Positions 26,118 through 34,822 of a stretch of 64,000 bases of DNA are shown here, one piece after another (within the stretch, counting starts at the first letter, position 1; each line of letters opens with the position of its first letter). Source of the stretch: Chloroflexota bacterium (GTDB lineage: Bacteria; Chloroflexota; Dehalococcoidia; Lucifugimonadales; UBA3495); NCBI GenBank assembly GCA_028873965.1, contig JAPPMU010000059.1:124001-188000 (forward strand). The letters are read 5' to 3'. The notes beneath the pieces are model-generated. The model ran no database searches and had not been told where the DNA came from. It saw only the letters and a list, made by a program, of their open reading frames with translations. A program made the position numbers and the translations under genes.

Positions 26118-27161
26118 CTACGCCAACCTCGGCAAGACCTTTTTATTGAACAGCCTCAGCGACGCGGTCTGCATATCGTCCGGCATCAGGTTGCCGTAGT
26201 TGATTTCGTAGATGAGCTGGTCCAGGCCCAGGTTTTCTTCGAGTTCGGCGAGACGCTCGGTGACAACGTCGGGCGTGCCGTAAACCACCTTGTCGCGGAG
26301 CCAGTCATCGTAGTCCATGCCCAGGATGATACGGCTCTGCTCGCCCCAGTCGCCCAGGGTACCCGTCCGACCGGCGTAGGAACCGACGCGCTCGCCGAGC
26401 CGGGTGATGGAGTTCATCGCAGATTCCATGGGGTTACGATAGGCCGCCTCGGCGTCCTCATTGACATAAATGGGTATCCGAAGGCCCACTCTGCCCTCAC
26501 CGGGATGACCCGCCGCCTTCCACGCCGCGCGGTATTCCGACATGGGCCCGGCCAATTGATCCAACGTGAACACGCGGGACGGGTTGACGATCAGCGGGTA
26601 GCCCATGGCGCCGATGATTGGGAAACTTTCGGCCGAAGTCACGCCGACGGTAATGGGCGGATGCGGTTGCTGGTACGGCCGCGGCGTCACCGTAAGCTCG
26701 TCGCAGGAGTAATGCTCGCCGTGGAAGGAGAACGCTTCCTGTGTCCAGGCGGCCACAACGATTTCCAGGAACTCGTCGAACCGGCTGCGGCTCTCCTCAA
26801 AGGTCACGTTGAAACCCTCGTGGACGTTGGGGAAGGTGCCCCGGCCGACACCCAACTCGACCCGGCCGTCGCTGATGTGGTCCAGCGTCGCCATCTCTTC
26901 AGCGACCCGGATGGGATGGCCCAGGGGCAGGCAGTAGACGGCGGTGCCGATGCGCATGGTGTGAGTCTTGGCCGCAATGGCCGTGGCGATCATTACGGGA
27001 GACGCCAGCACCCGCTCCATGTTGAAGTGGTACTCGGCCAGCCAAACCGACGCTACACCGAGGTCTTCGGCCTCCTGAACCAACCGGAACGACTGGGTAA
27101 AGGCGTCGTGGTGGTCGCCGTCAATGGGGCGGGGAAACTCGAGGAAGAGTCCGAACTCCAT
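26118..27161 (-). CDS. LLM-class (luciferase-like) flavin-dependent monooxygenase
   Basis: 347 residues with a bacterial-luciferase TIM barrel: MEFGLFLEFPRP, ASVWLAEYHF, IRVAEEMATLDHISDGRVELGVGRG and a loop TVTPRPYQQPHPPITVG. Members use FMNH2 or F420 to oxygenate alkanals, alkanesulfonates, pollutants or aldehydes. The substrate here is unknown. A second paralogue of different subgroup lies at 32332. It precedes the acyl-CoA ligase gene on the same strand, but 46 bases separate them in the downstream direction. Confidence 0.85.
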   Translation of the reverse strand: MEFGLFLEFPRPIDGDHHDAFTQSFRLVQEAEDLGVASVWLAEYHFNMERVLASPVMIATAIAAKTHTMRIGTAVYCLPLGHPIRVAEEMATLDHISDGRVELGVGRGTFPNVHEGFNVTFEESRSRFDEFLEIVVAAWTQEAFSFHGEHYSCDELTVTPRPYQQPHPPITVGVTSAESFPIIGAMGYPLIVNPSRVFTLDQLAGPMSEYRAAWKAAGHPGEGRVGLRIPIYVNEDAEAAYRNPMESAMNSITRLGERVGSYAGRTGTLGDWGEQSRIILGMDYDDWLRDKVVYGTPDVVTERLAELEENLGLDQLIYEINYGNLMPDDMQTASLRLFNKKVLPRLA

Positions 27162-27207
27162 GCCTGTCCTCCTTGTTTTCGTTCACTCACAGACCGATAG
27201 CGGCGGG

Positions 27208-28830
27208 CTACACCTGCGAACCCTGGATGCGGCGCTCGTGACCCTGCCATTCCTTGTCGCGCAGGATGTACTTCTGAATCTTGCCGGTTGCAGTCTTGGG
27301 AAGGTCGCCGAACTCGACGCTCTTGGGCGCTTTGAAGTGGGCGATGCGATCGCGGGTGAAATCGATTATCTCGTCGGCGGTGAGTTGACCCCCGTCTCGG
27401 GGAACGACGAAGGCCTTGGGAACCTCTCCCCAGCGCGTGTCGGGGACGCCGATCACGCAAACTTCCAGGACGCCCGGGTGCTCCATGATGACCTTCTCGA
27501 CCTCCTGGCTGGAGATATTTTCGCCGCCGGAGATGATGATGTCCTTGGACCGGTCCTGCAGCTCGATGTAGCCGTCAGGATGCCAAACTGCCAGGTCCCC
27601 GGAATGGAACCAACCGCCGCGGAATGCCTCGGCGGTGGCGTCCGGGTCGTTATAGTAGCCCTTCATCACGGCGTCGCCCTGCATGACCACCTCGCCCATA
27701 GTCTCGGCGTCACGAGGCACGTCGTCCATGTCTTCGTCAACCACGCGCAGGCCGGTGCCGTACACTACGAAAGGTACGCCTTGTCTCGCCTTGACGCGGG
27801 CCAGGTCGTCGCTGCCCATGGCGTCCCATTCGGGCTGCCCGGCGGCGACGGTGCACGGGCCGTAGGTTTCGGTCAGGCCGTACACATGGATGATCTCAGC
27901 GCCCATGCCCTCGATGGTGCGTATCACCTGGGGGGCCGGCGGCGCGCCGGCGGTCATGATGGTCAGGCCGGACAGGTCCGCGGTGGCGGCTTCCGGAGCG
28001 GCATAGAGGCCGGTGAGCACGGTGGGCGCGGCGCAGAGATGGGTTACCGATTCCTCGCGGATCAGGCGGTAGACCTCGGCGGGATCGACACGGCGCAGGC
28101 AGACGTGGGCACCGCCAACAGCCGTGACCGCCCAGGGGAAGCACCACCCGTTGGCGTGGAACATGGGCAGCGTCCACAGGTACACGCTGCGCCAGTTCAT
28201 ACCCATTTCCATGGCCTCGCCCAGGGCGTTGATGTACGCGCCGCGCGGCGTGTACTCCACACCCTTGGGCATGCCGGTGGTGCCGGAGGTGTAGTTGATG
28301 GTCAGGGTGTCGTTCTCGGTCTCCGGGCCGGGGAGCTCGGGGAGCGGGTCCACGGAGGCCAGCCATTGCTCGTATTCCGGTCCGGGTATGTCAGTCGCCA
28401 GCGGCGCGGTGTCGCGCACCTGGACGTAGGTCTCGACGCCCGGGCAGTCCGCGCGCAACTGGCGCACGGTGTCCGCCAGTTCGGAGTCGAACACCAGCAC
28501 CTTCGCACCGGAATGGTTCAGGATGTAAGCGATCTCCCGGGCCGAGAGGCGGATGTTCAGCGCCACCAGCACCGCGCCGATGCCCATGGGGCCGAAGTTG
28601 GCCTCCAGCATCGATGGCAGGTTGGGCAGCAGAAACGCGACGCGATCACCGGGTCCCACACCCACGCTTTGCAATGCGGCGGCCTGTCGGCGCACCCGCT
28701 CGTAGAAGAGGGCGTAGGAAGTCACGGCCCCGTTGTAAACACAAGCGGCACGGTGCGGATACACGGCAGCGCTGCGCTCCAGGAAAAGCAGCGGGGTCAG
28801 CTTGTGGTTGGATGCGGTGGGAATAGCCAT
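27208..28830 (-). CDS. AMP-forming acyl-CoA synthetase (fatty-acid or aryl acid ligase)
   Basis: 540 residues. Motifs of the ANL family: P-loop TINYTSGTTGMPKGVEYTPRG (near residue 180), VYGLTETYGP (near 305), GGWFHSGDLAVWHPDGYIELQDRSKD (near 410) and the catalytic Lys in GDLPKTATGKIQKYIL (near 525). It activates a carboxylic acid as acyl-AMP, then forms the CoA ester. Length and sequence are nearest the medium/long-chain and benzoyl/cinnamoyl ligase group. I chose ATG 28830, with ATG 28842 as alternative. The same-strand LLM gene follows downstream, so both may serve one catabolic route (inference). Confidence 0.9.
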   Translation of the reverse strand: MAIPTASNHKLTPLLFLERSAAVYPHRAACVYNGAVTSYALFYERVRRQAAALQSVGVGPGDRVAFLLPNLPSMLEANFGPMGIGAVLVALNIRLSAREIAYILNHSGAKVLVFDSELADTVRQLRADCPGVETYVQVRDTAPLATDIPGPEYEQWLASVDPLPELPGPETENDTLTINYTSGTTGMPKGVEYTPRGAYINALGEAMEMGMNWRSVYLWTLPMFHANGWCFPWAVTAVGGAHVCLRRVDPAEVYRLIREESVTHLCAAPTVLTGLYAAPEAATADLSGLTIMTAGAPPAPQVIRTIEGMGAEIIHVYGLTETYGPCTVAAGQPEWDAMGSDDLARVKARQGVPFVVYGTGLRVVDEDMDDVPRDAETMGEVVMQGDAVMKGYYNDPDATAEAFRGGWFHSGDLAVWHPDGYIELQDRSKDIIISGGENISSQEVEKVIMEHPGVLEVCVIGVPDTRWGEVPKAFVVPRDGGQLTADEIIDFTRDRIAHFKAPKSVEFGDLPKTATGKIQKYILRDKEWQGHERRIQGSQV

Positions 28831-28963
28831 GCTGGTCACCATGGGCGGCAGTTCGAGATCGGCGCGAATTTGGCGGCATTTTGTACCGTATGGTTGGAAT
28901 TGTCCAGCCAGCGCGGACTGCTGTATCCTACTGAAAAGCCGTTCAGCCCACAGGAGGCAACGC

Positions 28964-29239
28964 ATGGCTATCGAACCAAAGCTCAAAATATCAACATCGC
29001 AGGGCATAACCACAACTCCGGTGGCCGTGCTGACCGGCGAGAATCAAATCACTGTCCCAGAGGGTGTTCTCGCTGATTTCCCAGACTCAATATATTTTGA
29101 AATCACCGCGGAAGGCGGGCGTATCATTCTGACGCCGATTGAGCCAGCCCCGATTGAAGAAGTGTGGGCAAAGATAGCGGAGTTGGGCATAACCGAGCAG
29201 GATGTAGCCGACGCCGTGCAATGGGCGCGGGGGCGGTAG
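28964..29239 (+). CDS. AbrB/SpoVT-type antitoxin
   Basis: 91 residues. The fold region TGENQITVPEGVLADFPDSIYFEITAEGGRIILTP is a swapped-hairpin AbrB domain, followed by a C-terminal helix EEVWAKIAELGITEQDVADAVQWARGR that should bind the toxin. AGGAGG at 28952-28957 sits six bases before the ATG. It heads an operon with PIN and PD-(D/E)XK genes. Such antitoxins also repress their own operon. Confidence 0.82.
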   Translation: MAIEPKLKISTSQGITTTPVAVLTGENQITVPEGVLADFPDSIYFEITAEGGRIILTPIEPAPIEEVWAKIAELGITEQDVADAVQWARGR

Positions 29240-29680
29240 ATGCCGCCGTTGCGCGTGGTCCTTGACAACAACGTTGTACTTTCCACGCTGTTGTTTCGAT
29301 CCGGCCGGTTGTCCTGGTTGGTCGATGCCTGGCAAGCGTCGGATATAGTGCCGCTTGCCACTTGGGAAACGATTGCGGAATTAAGGCGCGTCCTCGGCTA
29401 CCGGAAGTTTGACCTTTCACTCAGTCAACAAACGGGAGCGATGCGGCGGTATCGTCCCTGGTGCGAAATGGTCCCCATCACCGACCCGCCAGAAGTACCC
29501 GACTGCCGCGACCCTAGGGACCGTCCCTTTCTGGAACTCGCCGTGTATGCGCAAGCTGACGCTCTGGTTACCGGGGACGGAGACCTGCTGGCATTGGCGC
29601 CGGTGTTTGCCGTACCGATTATCACGCCGGCAGCCTTGCGCTCCCGGTTGGAATTTGCTCATGGAGATGTAAACCTATGA
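29240..29680 (+). CDS. PIN-domain toxin (COG1569-like)
   Basis: 146 residues, starting one base after the antitoxin stop. Acidic PIN residues are visible: LRVVLDNNVVLS (Asp near residue 9), then WETIAELRRVL, PDCRDPRDRPFLELAVYAQADALVTGDGDLLAL (Asp near 92 and 109). PIN toxins cut RNA when freed from their antitoxin. The next gene's ATG overlaps this stop (ATGA). Confidence 0.87.
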   Translation: MPPLRVVLDNNVVLSTLLFRSGRLSWLVDAWQASDIVPLATWETIAELRRVLGYRKFDLSLSQQTGAMRRYRPWCEMVPITDPPEVPDCRDPRDRPFLELAVYAQADALVTGDGDLLALAPVFAVPIITPAALRSRLEFAHGDVNL

Positions 29681-30258
29681 CTTTTGTGAGGCAAATCGCA
29701 AAATTCATTAGCCAGCGCGAAGATGCGGCCGTCGAGGCTCTTGGGTACATACTGTCGCGTTCCGAGACAGCAAGGCTCGGTCTAGCGAATATGCTGCGTG
29801 ACGGTGATGCTGATGTTGGCGTCATAGCCAAGATAGAAACTCAAGTTTCAGGCGAGGACAGGACTCGACCTGACTTATCTGTAATTGACGAGCAAGGCAC
29901 GGAACGTGTGTTGATTGAAGCAAAGTTAAGTGCAGGGCTGACTGAAAACCAACCCAATGGCTACCTCTCGCGGCTACCAAAAGACAGGCAGTCAGCATTG
30001 CTGTTCGTTGTACCGACGGAAAGGTTGGAAAAACTCTGGTCGGATGTGTATCGGTCAGCGTCGTCAGAGCATGAATTGGCATTCCATCCAGCGACGCCAG
30101 GCGTGAAAAGCGCGGTCATAGTTGGCAGCGGGCGCCGCTTGATGATGGTAAGCTGGAGTGACTTGATAGTGCTTCATATGGTTGGGACGATGTCTTACGC
30201 CGAGGATCATTTGACTCTATACAATATCGTGCAACTATCGGACCTGATAGACGGCTAG
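29677..30258 (+). CDS. Predicted PD-(D/E)XK-type nuclease-like protein, third gene of the toxin-antitoxin operon
   Basis: 193 residues. The segment RTRPDLSVIDEQGTERVLIEAKLSAG fits the PD-(D/E)XK active site (Asp near residue 69, Glu-x-Lys near 83). The N-terminal 40 residues are helical and the C-terminus (LMMVSWSDLIVLHM) resembles restriction-type or virulence-associated nucleases. Base composition is clearly less GC-rich than the flanking metabolic genes, which suggests recent transfer. It overlaps the PIN gene and ends 10 bases before the deacetylase gene. Function not proven. Confidence 0.6.
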   Translation: MTFVRQIAKFISQREDAAVEALGYILSRSETARLGLANMLRDGDADVGVIAKIETQVSGEDRTRPDLSVIDEQGTERVLIEAKLSAGLTENQPNGYLSRLPKDRQSALLFVVPTERLEKLWSDVYRSASSEHELAFHPATPGVKSAVIVGSGRRLMMVSWSDLIVLHMVGTMSYAEDHLTLYNIVQLSDLIDG

Positions 30259-30268
30259 AGGTTACGAA

Positions 30269-31177
30269 ATGCTGCCTCACGAACGCGATTTCATCGGCTA
30301 CGGCGCCAACCCCCCGGTCATCCAATGGCCGGGCGGCGCGCGCATCGCTGTCTCGGTAGTCGTGAACTATGAGGAAGGGAGCGAGGCGTCGTTGCTGGAC
30401 GGCGATGCGTACCACGAGACCAACAACGAGGTGCCTTCCCCGGTGCCGGCCGGCCAGCGCGACCTGTTCAACGAGTCGTTCTTCGAGTACGGCAGCCGGG
30501 TCGGCGTCTGGCGGATCCTCAACCTGCTGGACAAGTACAGCGTGAAGAGCACGTTTTTCAGTTGCGCCGTGGCTTTTGAACGCAACCCGGAGGTGGCGCG
30601 GGCCGTGGTTGAGCGCGGCCACGAAGTCTGCGGCCACGGCTACCGCTGGGAGGAGTACCACAACAAGACCCGCGATGAGGAAGCCGAGGCAATCCGCATG
30701 ACCGTCGAGTCCCTGGAGCGGACCACCGGGGTACGACCGGCAGGCTGGTTCACCCGGTACGGCCCCAGTGTCAACACCCGGGAACTGGTCGTGGAAGAGG
30801 GTGGCTTCATCTACGACAGCGGCGTGTTCAACGACGACCTGCCCTACTACACCGAGGTGCACGGCAAGCCGTGGCCGGTGCTGCCGTACAGTTTCGAGAC
30901 CAACGATGCCCGTTTCTGGCGGGGCGGCCTCAACAGCGTGGGCGACTTCTACGAGTACATGAAGGACACCTTCGACGTGCTGTATGAAGAGGGACGGACC
31001 CACCCCAAAATGATGTCGGTAGGGCTGCATTGCCGCATCGCCGGGCGGCCGGCGCGGTCAAGGGCCCTTGACCGGTTCCTGCGCTACGCTAAGAGCCATC
31101 CGGGGGTCTGGTTCGCGCGGCGAGACGAGATAGCGCGGTGGTGGCTGGAGAAATATCCGCCGGGGACGTTGCAATAG
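30269..31177 (+). CDS. PuuE-like polysaccharide deacetylase-family allantoinase
   Basis: 302 residues with the NodB-type fold: FFEYGSRVGVWRILNLLDKYSVKSTFFSCAVAFERNPEVARAVVERGHEVCGHGYRWEEY. It lacks the classical HxxxH zinc pair at the expected site but has the HGYRWEEYHNKTRDEE and GLHCRIAGRPAR blocks seen in the PuuE allantoinase group. It probably acts on a cyclic amide such as allantoin. The XDH-like gene at the start of the window would fit purine breakdown too, but they are 28 kb apart. Function is a family-level inference. Confidence 0.78.
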   Translation: MLPHERDFIGYGANPPVIQWPGGARIAVSVVVNYEEGSEASLLDGDAYHETNNEVPSPVPAGQRDLFNESFFEYGSRVGVWRILNLLDKYSVKSTFFSCAVAFERNPEVARAVVERGHEVCGHGYRWEEYHNKTRDEEAEAIRMTVESLERTTGVRPAGWFTRYGPSVNTRELVVEEGGFIYDSGVFNDDLPYYTEVHGKPWPVLPYSFETNDARFWRGGLNSVGDFYEYMKDTFDVLYEEGRTHPKMMSVGLHCRIAGRPARSRALDRFLRYAKSHPGVWFARRDEIARWWLEKYPPGTLQ

Positions 31178-31226
31178 CTGCAATAAAATGGGCAGGGCCT
31201 TTTCCGCCGCGATGGATCTCCCTTTC

Positions 31227-31287
31227 CGCTCGTCCTGAGCCTGTCGAAGGACGCGCCTGTGGCTGGACGGGCTGACCACGGGCAGGG
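31227..31287. repeat. Degenerate CTGTCGAAGG-type palindrome
   Basis: Left arm CCGCTCGTCCTGAGCCTGTC (from 31227) is close to the copy at 12012; the right arm near 31262-31287 (GGCTGGACGGGCTGACCACG) is the same arm with several changes. It lies in the 191-base gap between the convergent PuuE-like and VOC genes. Confidence 0.6.
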
Positions 31288-31320
31288 TGCTTATACTGGC
31301 TTTGGAAAGGCCCGATGCCA

Positions 31321-31345
31321 TGGGGCGTCCAAGATGGACGCCCCA
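31321..31345 (+). terminator. Hairpin between convergent genes
   Basis: TGGGGCGTCC (31321-31330) pairs perfectly with GGACGCCCCA (31336-31345), loop AAGAT, followed by TTATCT. It can fold in either direction and may stop transcription of either gene; no strong T run. Confidence 0.5.
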
Positions 31346-31368
31346 TTATCTCCGCGCCGCGCCGAAGA

Positions 31369-32157
31369 CTATGCGGACCACTCGTTCATTCGGATGACCG
31401 TGAAAACGGCTCCTTCGGCATCCTGGAGCACGGCGAAGCGCGCAAAGTCCATTAGGTCCCGGGGCTCCAAGATGATGCCGCCGCCCAGGGTCTTCGCCTG
31501 CTCGGCGGTGGCGTCAACGTCGTTGACGCCGAAATAGACGCCCCAGTTGGGCGGCACTGGCCCCCAGTCCTCGCCGATCTGGATGATGCCGCCAACCATG
31601 CTGCCCCCGGCCCACATCACCCAGTAAGGAAATTCCTGGACGTTCTCGTCCTGCTTGATTTCGACGCCCAGCGTTTGCTGGTAGAAGTCAGTTGCCGACT
31701 CGGGGTCGGTGGTGGCCAGCTCGAACCAGCAGAGGGCACCCGGCTCGTACATCGTGCCCGCGCCGGCGTGCGCGCCAGGATGCCACAACCGGAGGAACGC
31801 GCCTTCCTTGTCCTGGATGATTGCCATGCGGCCGGCGTCGAAGACGTCAAAGGGTTCTGCTACCACGGCTCCGCCGGCAGCCTTGGCCCGCTCCACCGTG
31901 GCCTCCAGATCGTCGACGGTGACGTACACGCTCCAATGGGGTGGGAGGTTTTCCTGGCCGGGACCGGCTTCCGCGGAAGCGCAGGCGGCCTGGCCGTTGT
32001 GGGTGTACATGGTGTAGACCATGTCCGGGCCGGCCGGGTGGTCCACGTATTCCCAGCCGAAGAGGGCGGTGTAGAAGTCTTTGCCGGCCTGACCATCTTT
32101 GCAAAGCAGATCGGCCCAGGAAGGTGAGCCCGGTGGATATTCGGTAATTTCTGGCAT
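31369..32157 (-). CDS. VOC-family (glyoxalase/bleomycin-resistance-type) protein, two domains
   Basis: 262 residues: two VOC domains, residues about 1-125 (WADLLCKDGQAGKDFYTALFGWEY, HWSVYVTVDDLEATVERAKAAGGAVV) and about 138-262 (CWFELATTDPESATDFYQQTLGVEI, WGVYFGVNDVDATAEQAKTLGGGI). This matches the two-domain CFP30B-like group. Such proteins bind a divalent metal and catalyse varied isomerase, dioxygenase or fosfomycin-type reactions; the substrate cannot be inferred. It is separated from the LLM gene by about 170 bases containing a hairpin. Confidence 0.82.
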   Translation of the reverse strand: MPEITEYPPGSPSWADLLCKDGQAGKDFYTALFGWEYVDHPAGPDMVYTMYTHNGQAACASAEAGPGQENLPPHWSVYVTVDDLEATVERAKAAGGAVVAEPFDVFDAGRMAIIQDKEGAFLRLWHPGAHAGAGTMYEPGALCWFELATTDPESATDFYQQTLGVEIKQDENVQEFPYWVMWAGGSMVGGIIQIGEDWGPVPPNWGVYFGVNDVDATAEQAKTLGGGIILEPRDLMDFARFAVLQDAEGAVFTVIRMNEWSA

Positions 32158-32279
32158 AACGCAGCCTCCGCGAATTTGGTTTGCCGAGCCAGATTAACAG
32201 GCCGGTCGCCCCGTTGTCCCCGCCGGCGTGTCATCAATTTGGGCGAAAGGAATCGCCGCGCCTCGCTGACGGGGCACGA

Positions 32280-32309
32280 GAAAGGGGCGACGCAGCCGCC
32301 GCCCCTTTC
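32280..32309 (-). terminator. Hairpin downstream of the LLM gene
   Basis: GAAAGGGGCG (32280-32289) pairs with CGCCCCTTTC (32300-32309). It lies 22 bases after the minus-strand LLM stop and could end its transcript; no long T run. Confidence 0.45.
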
Positions 32310-32331
32310 CGAGTAGTGAGCCGTCGTTTGT

Positions 32332-33531
32332 TCAGTCGTCGGCAGGCACCGCGGCCTCGACCTTCATGTCCTTGAAGGCGGGCATGACCTCTTCGGCGAA
32401 CTGCTGCAATTGCTCCAGGATGACAGACTGCGGAGTGCCCACAGGCTGACCAACCTGGATCCGCTCCAATCCGGGGTAGCGCTCCTCCACGCCCTTCAAC
32501 AGTTCGATAATGCGGTCGGGCGGGCCGGCGAGTACGCTGCCGTTTTCGATGGCGTCCTCGATGGTAGGCAGGCCGGCGTTGGGGGCGATCTCCGGGTTGC
32601 TGATGTCGCGGATTTGCTGCTCGGACAGGCCGCGGGTCAGGCGCAGGGGCCCGAACATCTTGAGGTTTTCCTCGTAGTAATGAGCCGCGGCGCGGGCCGC
32701 CTCCTCGACGGTGGGAGCTATTTGGAAGTGGAAGCCGACGGCCAGATCCTCACCCAACTCGGCGTCGGGTTTGCCGTTGCGTCGCAATGCGTCCCGGTAC
32801 CCGTGCATGATGCCGTCCATGGCGCCGCCCTCGGAGGATCCACCGCCGATGACGCCCTTGATGCCCATCTGCGCCATGAATTCCAGGGCGCGCCCGGTGC
32901 CGCCCTGGATCGGCTGCCAGCACTCCACCGGGAGGGTCTTCGGCCGGGGAACCAGGGTGATTTCTTCGAGAGGGTATCCGCGATAGGGCACGCCCTGTGG
33001 CGGGAAGTTGTAGTGCTTGCCCTGGTGGGAGAAGGCTCGTTCGTGGAAGGCCTTGAAAATGACCTCGACCTGCTCCTCGAAGAGTTCGCGGTTGGCGGGC
33101 TGGTCCATGAGCGGGGAGCCGAAGGACTCGACCTCGCGGGTGTGGTAGCCACGACCCACGCCGAAGATCACCCGTCCGTTGGTGAGCCAGTCGGCCATGG
33201 CGAAGTCCTCGGCCAGACGCAATGGGTGCCACATGGGAGCGATGTTGAACCCGCATCCGAAACGCAGCTTCTCGGTGACGTGGGCCAGGTGGACGATGAA
33301 CATCAGGAGGTTGGGGATGCACTCGTAGCCCTCGGGCTGGAAGTGGTGCTCCGCCATCCAGAAGGTGTCGTAGCCGTGCTTATCGAGGGTTTGGGCGATA
33401 GCCACGCCCTTGTCGAAGGCAGTGGCGAGGTACTCGTCCGAGAAAGTACGGTCGTTGACGGCGGTGCCGGCGTAGCCCACGTTTTCCATATCGACGTGGC
33501 CTGCGTACAGACTGTCAAAGGTGGTAATCAT
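32332..33531 (-). CDS. LLM-class flavin/F420-dependent oxidoreductase
   Basis: 399 residues. The barrel blocks HGYDTFWMAEHHFQPEGYE, VTEKLRFGCGFNI, LAEDFAMADWLTNGRVIFGVGRGYH and SEGGAMDGIMHGYRDALRRNGK are luciferase-family. It is longer than the enzyme at 26118 and belongs to a different subgroup. The RBS GGAGG lies six bases upstream of ATG 33531, which decided the start. No partner reductase is near, so the electron source is unknown. Confidence 0.85.
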   Translation of the reverse strand: MITTFDSLYAGHVDMENVGYAGTAVNDRTFSDEYLATAFDKGVAIAQTLDKHGYDTFWMAEHHFQPEGYECIPNLLMFIVHLAHVTEKLRFGCGFNIAPMWHPLRLAEDFAMADWLTNGRVIFGVGRGYHTREVESFGSPLMDQPANRELFEEQVEVIFKAFHERAFSHQGKHYNFPPQGVPYRGYPLEEITLVPRPKTLPVECWQPIQGGTGRALEFMAQMGIKGVIGGGSSEGGAMDGIMHGYRDALRRNGKPDAELGEDLAVGFHFQIAPTVEEAARAAAHYYEENLKMFGPLRLTRGLSEQQIRDISNPEIAPNAGLPTIEDAIENGSVLAGPPDRIIELLKGVEERYPGLERIQVGQPVGTPQSVILEQLQQFAEEVMPAFKDMKVEAAVPADD

Positions 33532-33684
33532 CAAATGCCTCCGGTGGTCGGGCGCGAAATGCGCCAAAGGAGGTCCGCCGCGAACGGGAACCGTAGGGTG
33601 ATGGCATTTTAGGCTAACGGAGACGGTGGTTCAACCGCCGCAAACCTTGAATTACCAGGCCAACTCTGGCAAGATAACAGCATC

Positions 33685-34596
33685 ATGAAAGTTGGCGCAT
33701 TTGAACTACAGGAACCCCTGCCCGAACTGCGGGATCCACACGTTTTCGCGATGATTCGCCCATGGGTGGATGTCGGCAGTGTCGGCACGTTGACACTGAA
33801 CCGGTTGGAACGATACCTGGGGTCCAAGGAATTGGGTCGCCTGAATCGGCCGGGCGAGTTCTTCGATTTCACGAGGTATCGCCCCAGTATGCGGTTGGTG
33901 GACAACGAGCGCCGGGTGCGCATCCCCAACAGCATTATCCGGTACGCGACCACGGAAAACGGCCCCGACTACCTGTTTTTCCACCTGCGCGAGCCCCACG
34001 CCAACAGCGAGACGTACACCGACTCGATCCTGGAGGTCGTGGAGAAATTCAACGTGAAGCGGTACTGCCGGCTCGGAGCCATGTACGACGCGGTGCCCCA
34101 CACTCGGCCGCTCCTGGTTACCGGCTCCCTGGGGTCGGTTTCACAGCTCCGGTCGGTGCCCAACCTGAAGCTGCGGGGGAGCACCTACCAGGGCCCAACG
34201 ACCATCATGAATCTCGTGTCCGACGGCATCGACAAGATGGAGATCGAGGCGATCAACTTCATGGTGCATCTACCCCAGTACGTCCAACTTGACGAGGACT
34301 ACAACGGGACTGCGCGCATGATCGAGGTGCTCTCGTCCGTGTACTCGGAGATTCCCGCTGACCTGGCGCCAACGCGACGCGGTCAGCGGCAATACCGGGA
34401 ACTGAACGCGGCGGTGGAGCGGAACTCCGACCTCCAGGGCCTCATCAAGCAGATGGAAGATTATTACGACACCAACGAGGCCGAAGGCGCAGCCACCGAG
34501 GAGACCTCAACCCAGGAAGACGCCGTTGCCTTGTCTCCGGAGATCGAGCAGTTCCTCAGCGAACTGGGCGAGGAGTTCGGGCAACGGGACGCTTAG
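33685..34596 (+). CDS. PAC2-family protein (proteasome assembly chaperone-like)
   Basis: 303 residues of the PAC2 family: RDPHVFAMIRPWVDVGSVGTL, DYLFFHLREPHA, VKRYCRLGAMYDAVPHTRP and IEAINFMVHLPQYVQLDEDYNGT follow the family's alpha/beta core. A conserved helix with acidic C-terminal tail (EETSTQEDAVALSPEIEQFL) follows. In archaea and eukaryotes relatives help assemble proteasomes; the bacterial role is unknown. It stands alone between an LLM gene and a tRNA, with its own terminator. Confidence 0.78.
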   Translation: MKVGAFELQEPLPELRDPHVFAMIRPWVDVGSVGTLTLNRLERYLGSKELGRLNRPGEFFDFTRYRPSMRLVDNERRVRIPNSIIRYATTENGPDYLFFHLREPHANSETYTDSILEVVEKFNVKRYCRLGAMYDAVPHTRPLLVTGSLGSVSQLRSVPNLKLRGSTYQGPTTIMNLVSDGIDKMEIEAINFMVHLPQYVQLDEDYNGTARMIEVLSSVYSEIPADLAPTRRGQRQYRELNAAVERNSDLQGLIKQMEDYYDTNEAEGAATEETSTQEDAVALSPEIEQFLSELGEEFGQRDA

Positions 34597-34620
34597 GCTG
34601 CACCCATCAAGAAACAAACG

Positions 34621-34649
34621 AGCCGGGTCGCATGACCCGGCTTTCGTTT
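34621..34649 (+). terminator. Terminator after the PAC2 gene
   Basis: AGCCGGGTC (34621-34629) pairs with GACCCGGCT (34634-34642), loop GCAT, followed by TTCGTTT. Confidence 0.8.
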
Positions 34650-34667
34650 GGCGCTCTCGGAGAGCGA

Positions 34668-34742
34668 TGGTGGCGACGGATGGATTCGAACCAACGACCT
34701 AGCGCTTATGAAGCGCCCGCTCTGCCACTGAGCTACGTCGCC
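34668..34742 (-). tRNA. tRNA-Met (anticodon CAT)
   Basis: Minus-strand cloverleaf: acceptor GGCGACG/CGTCGCC, D stem GCTC/GAGC, anticodon stem GGCGC/GCGCT with loop TTCATAA (anticodon CAT), T loop TTCGAAT, discriminator A and encoded CCA. The base-paired first position and lack of three G-C pairs argue against the initiator; elongator Met or tRNA-Ile2 remain possible, since both are written CAT. Confidence 0.93.
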
Positions 34743-34822
34743 TACCGTGCGGCCTCGACCAGACGCCGATGCTACCGCAGACTATTCAATGGTAAGTCTC
34801 GCCCGGCCGGGTTGTCAATCGA

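Noticed and set aside
27124-29076. 650-codon plus-strand frame opposite the acyl-CoA ligase
   Set aside because: Shadow; the ligase motifs on the minus strand are decisive.
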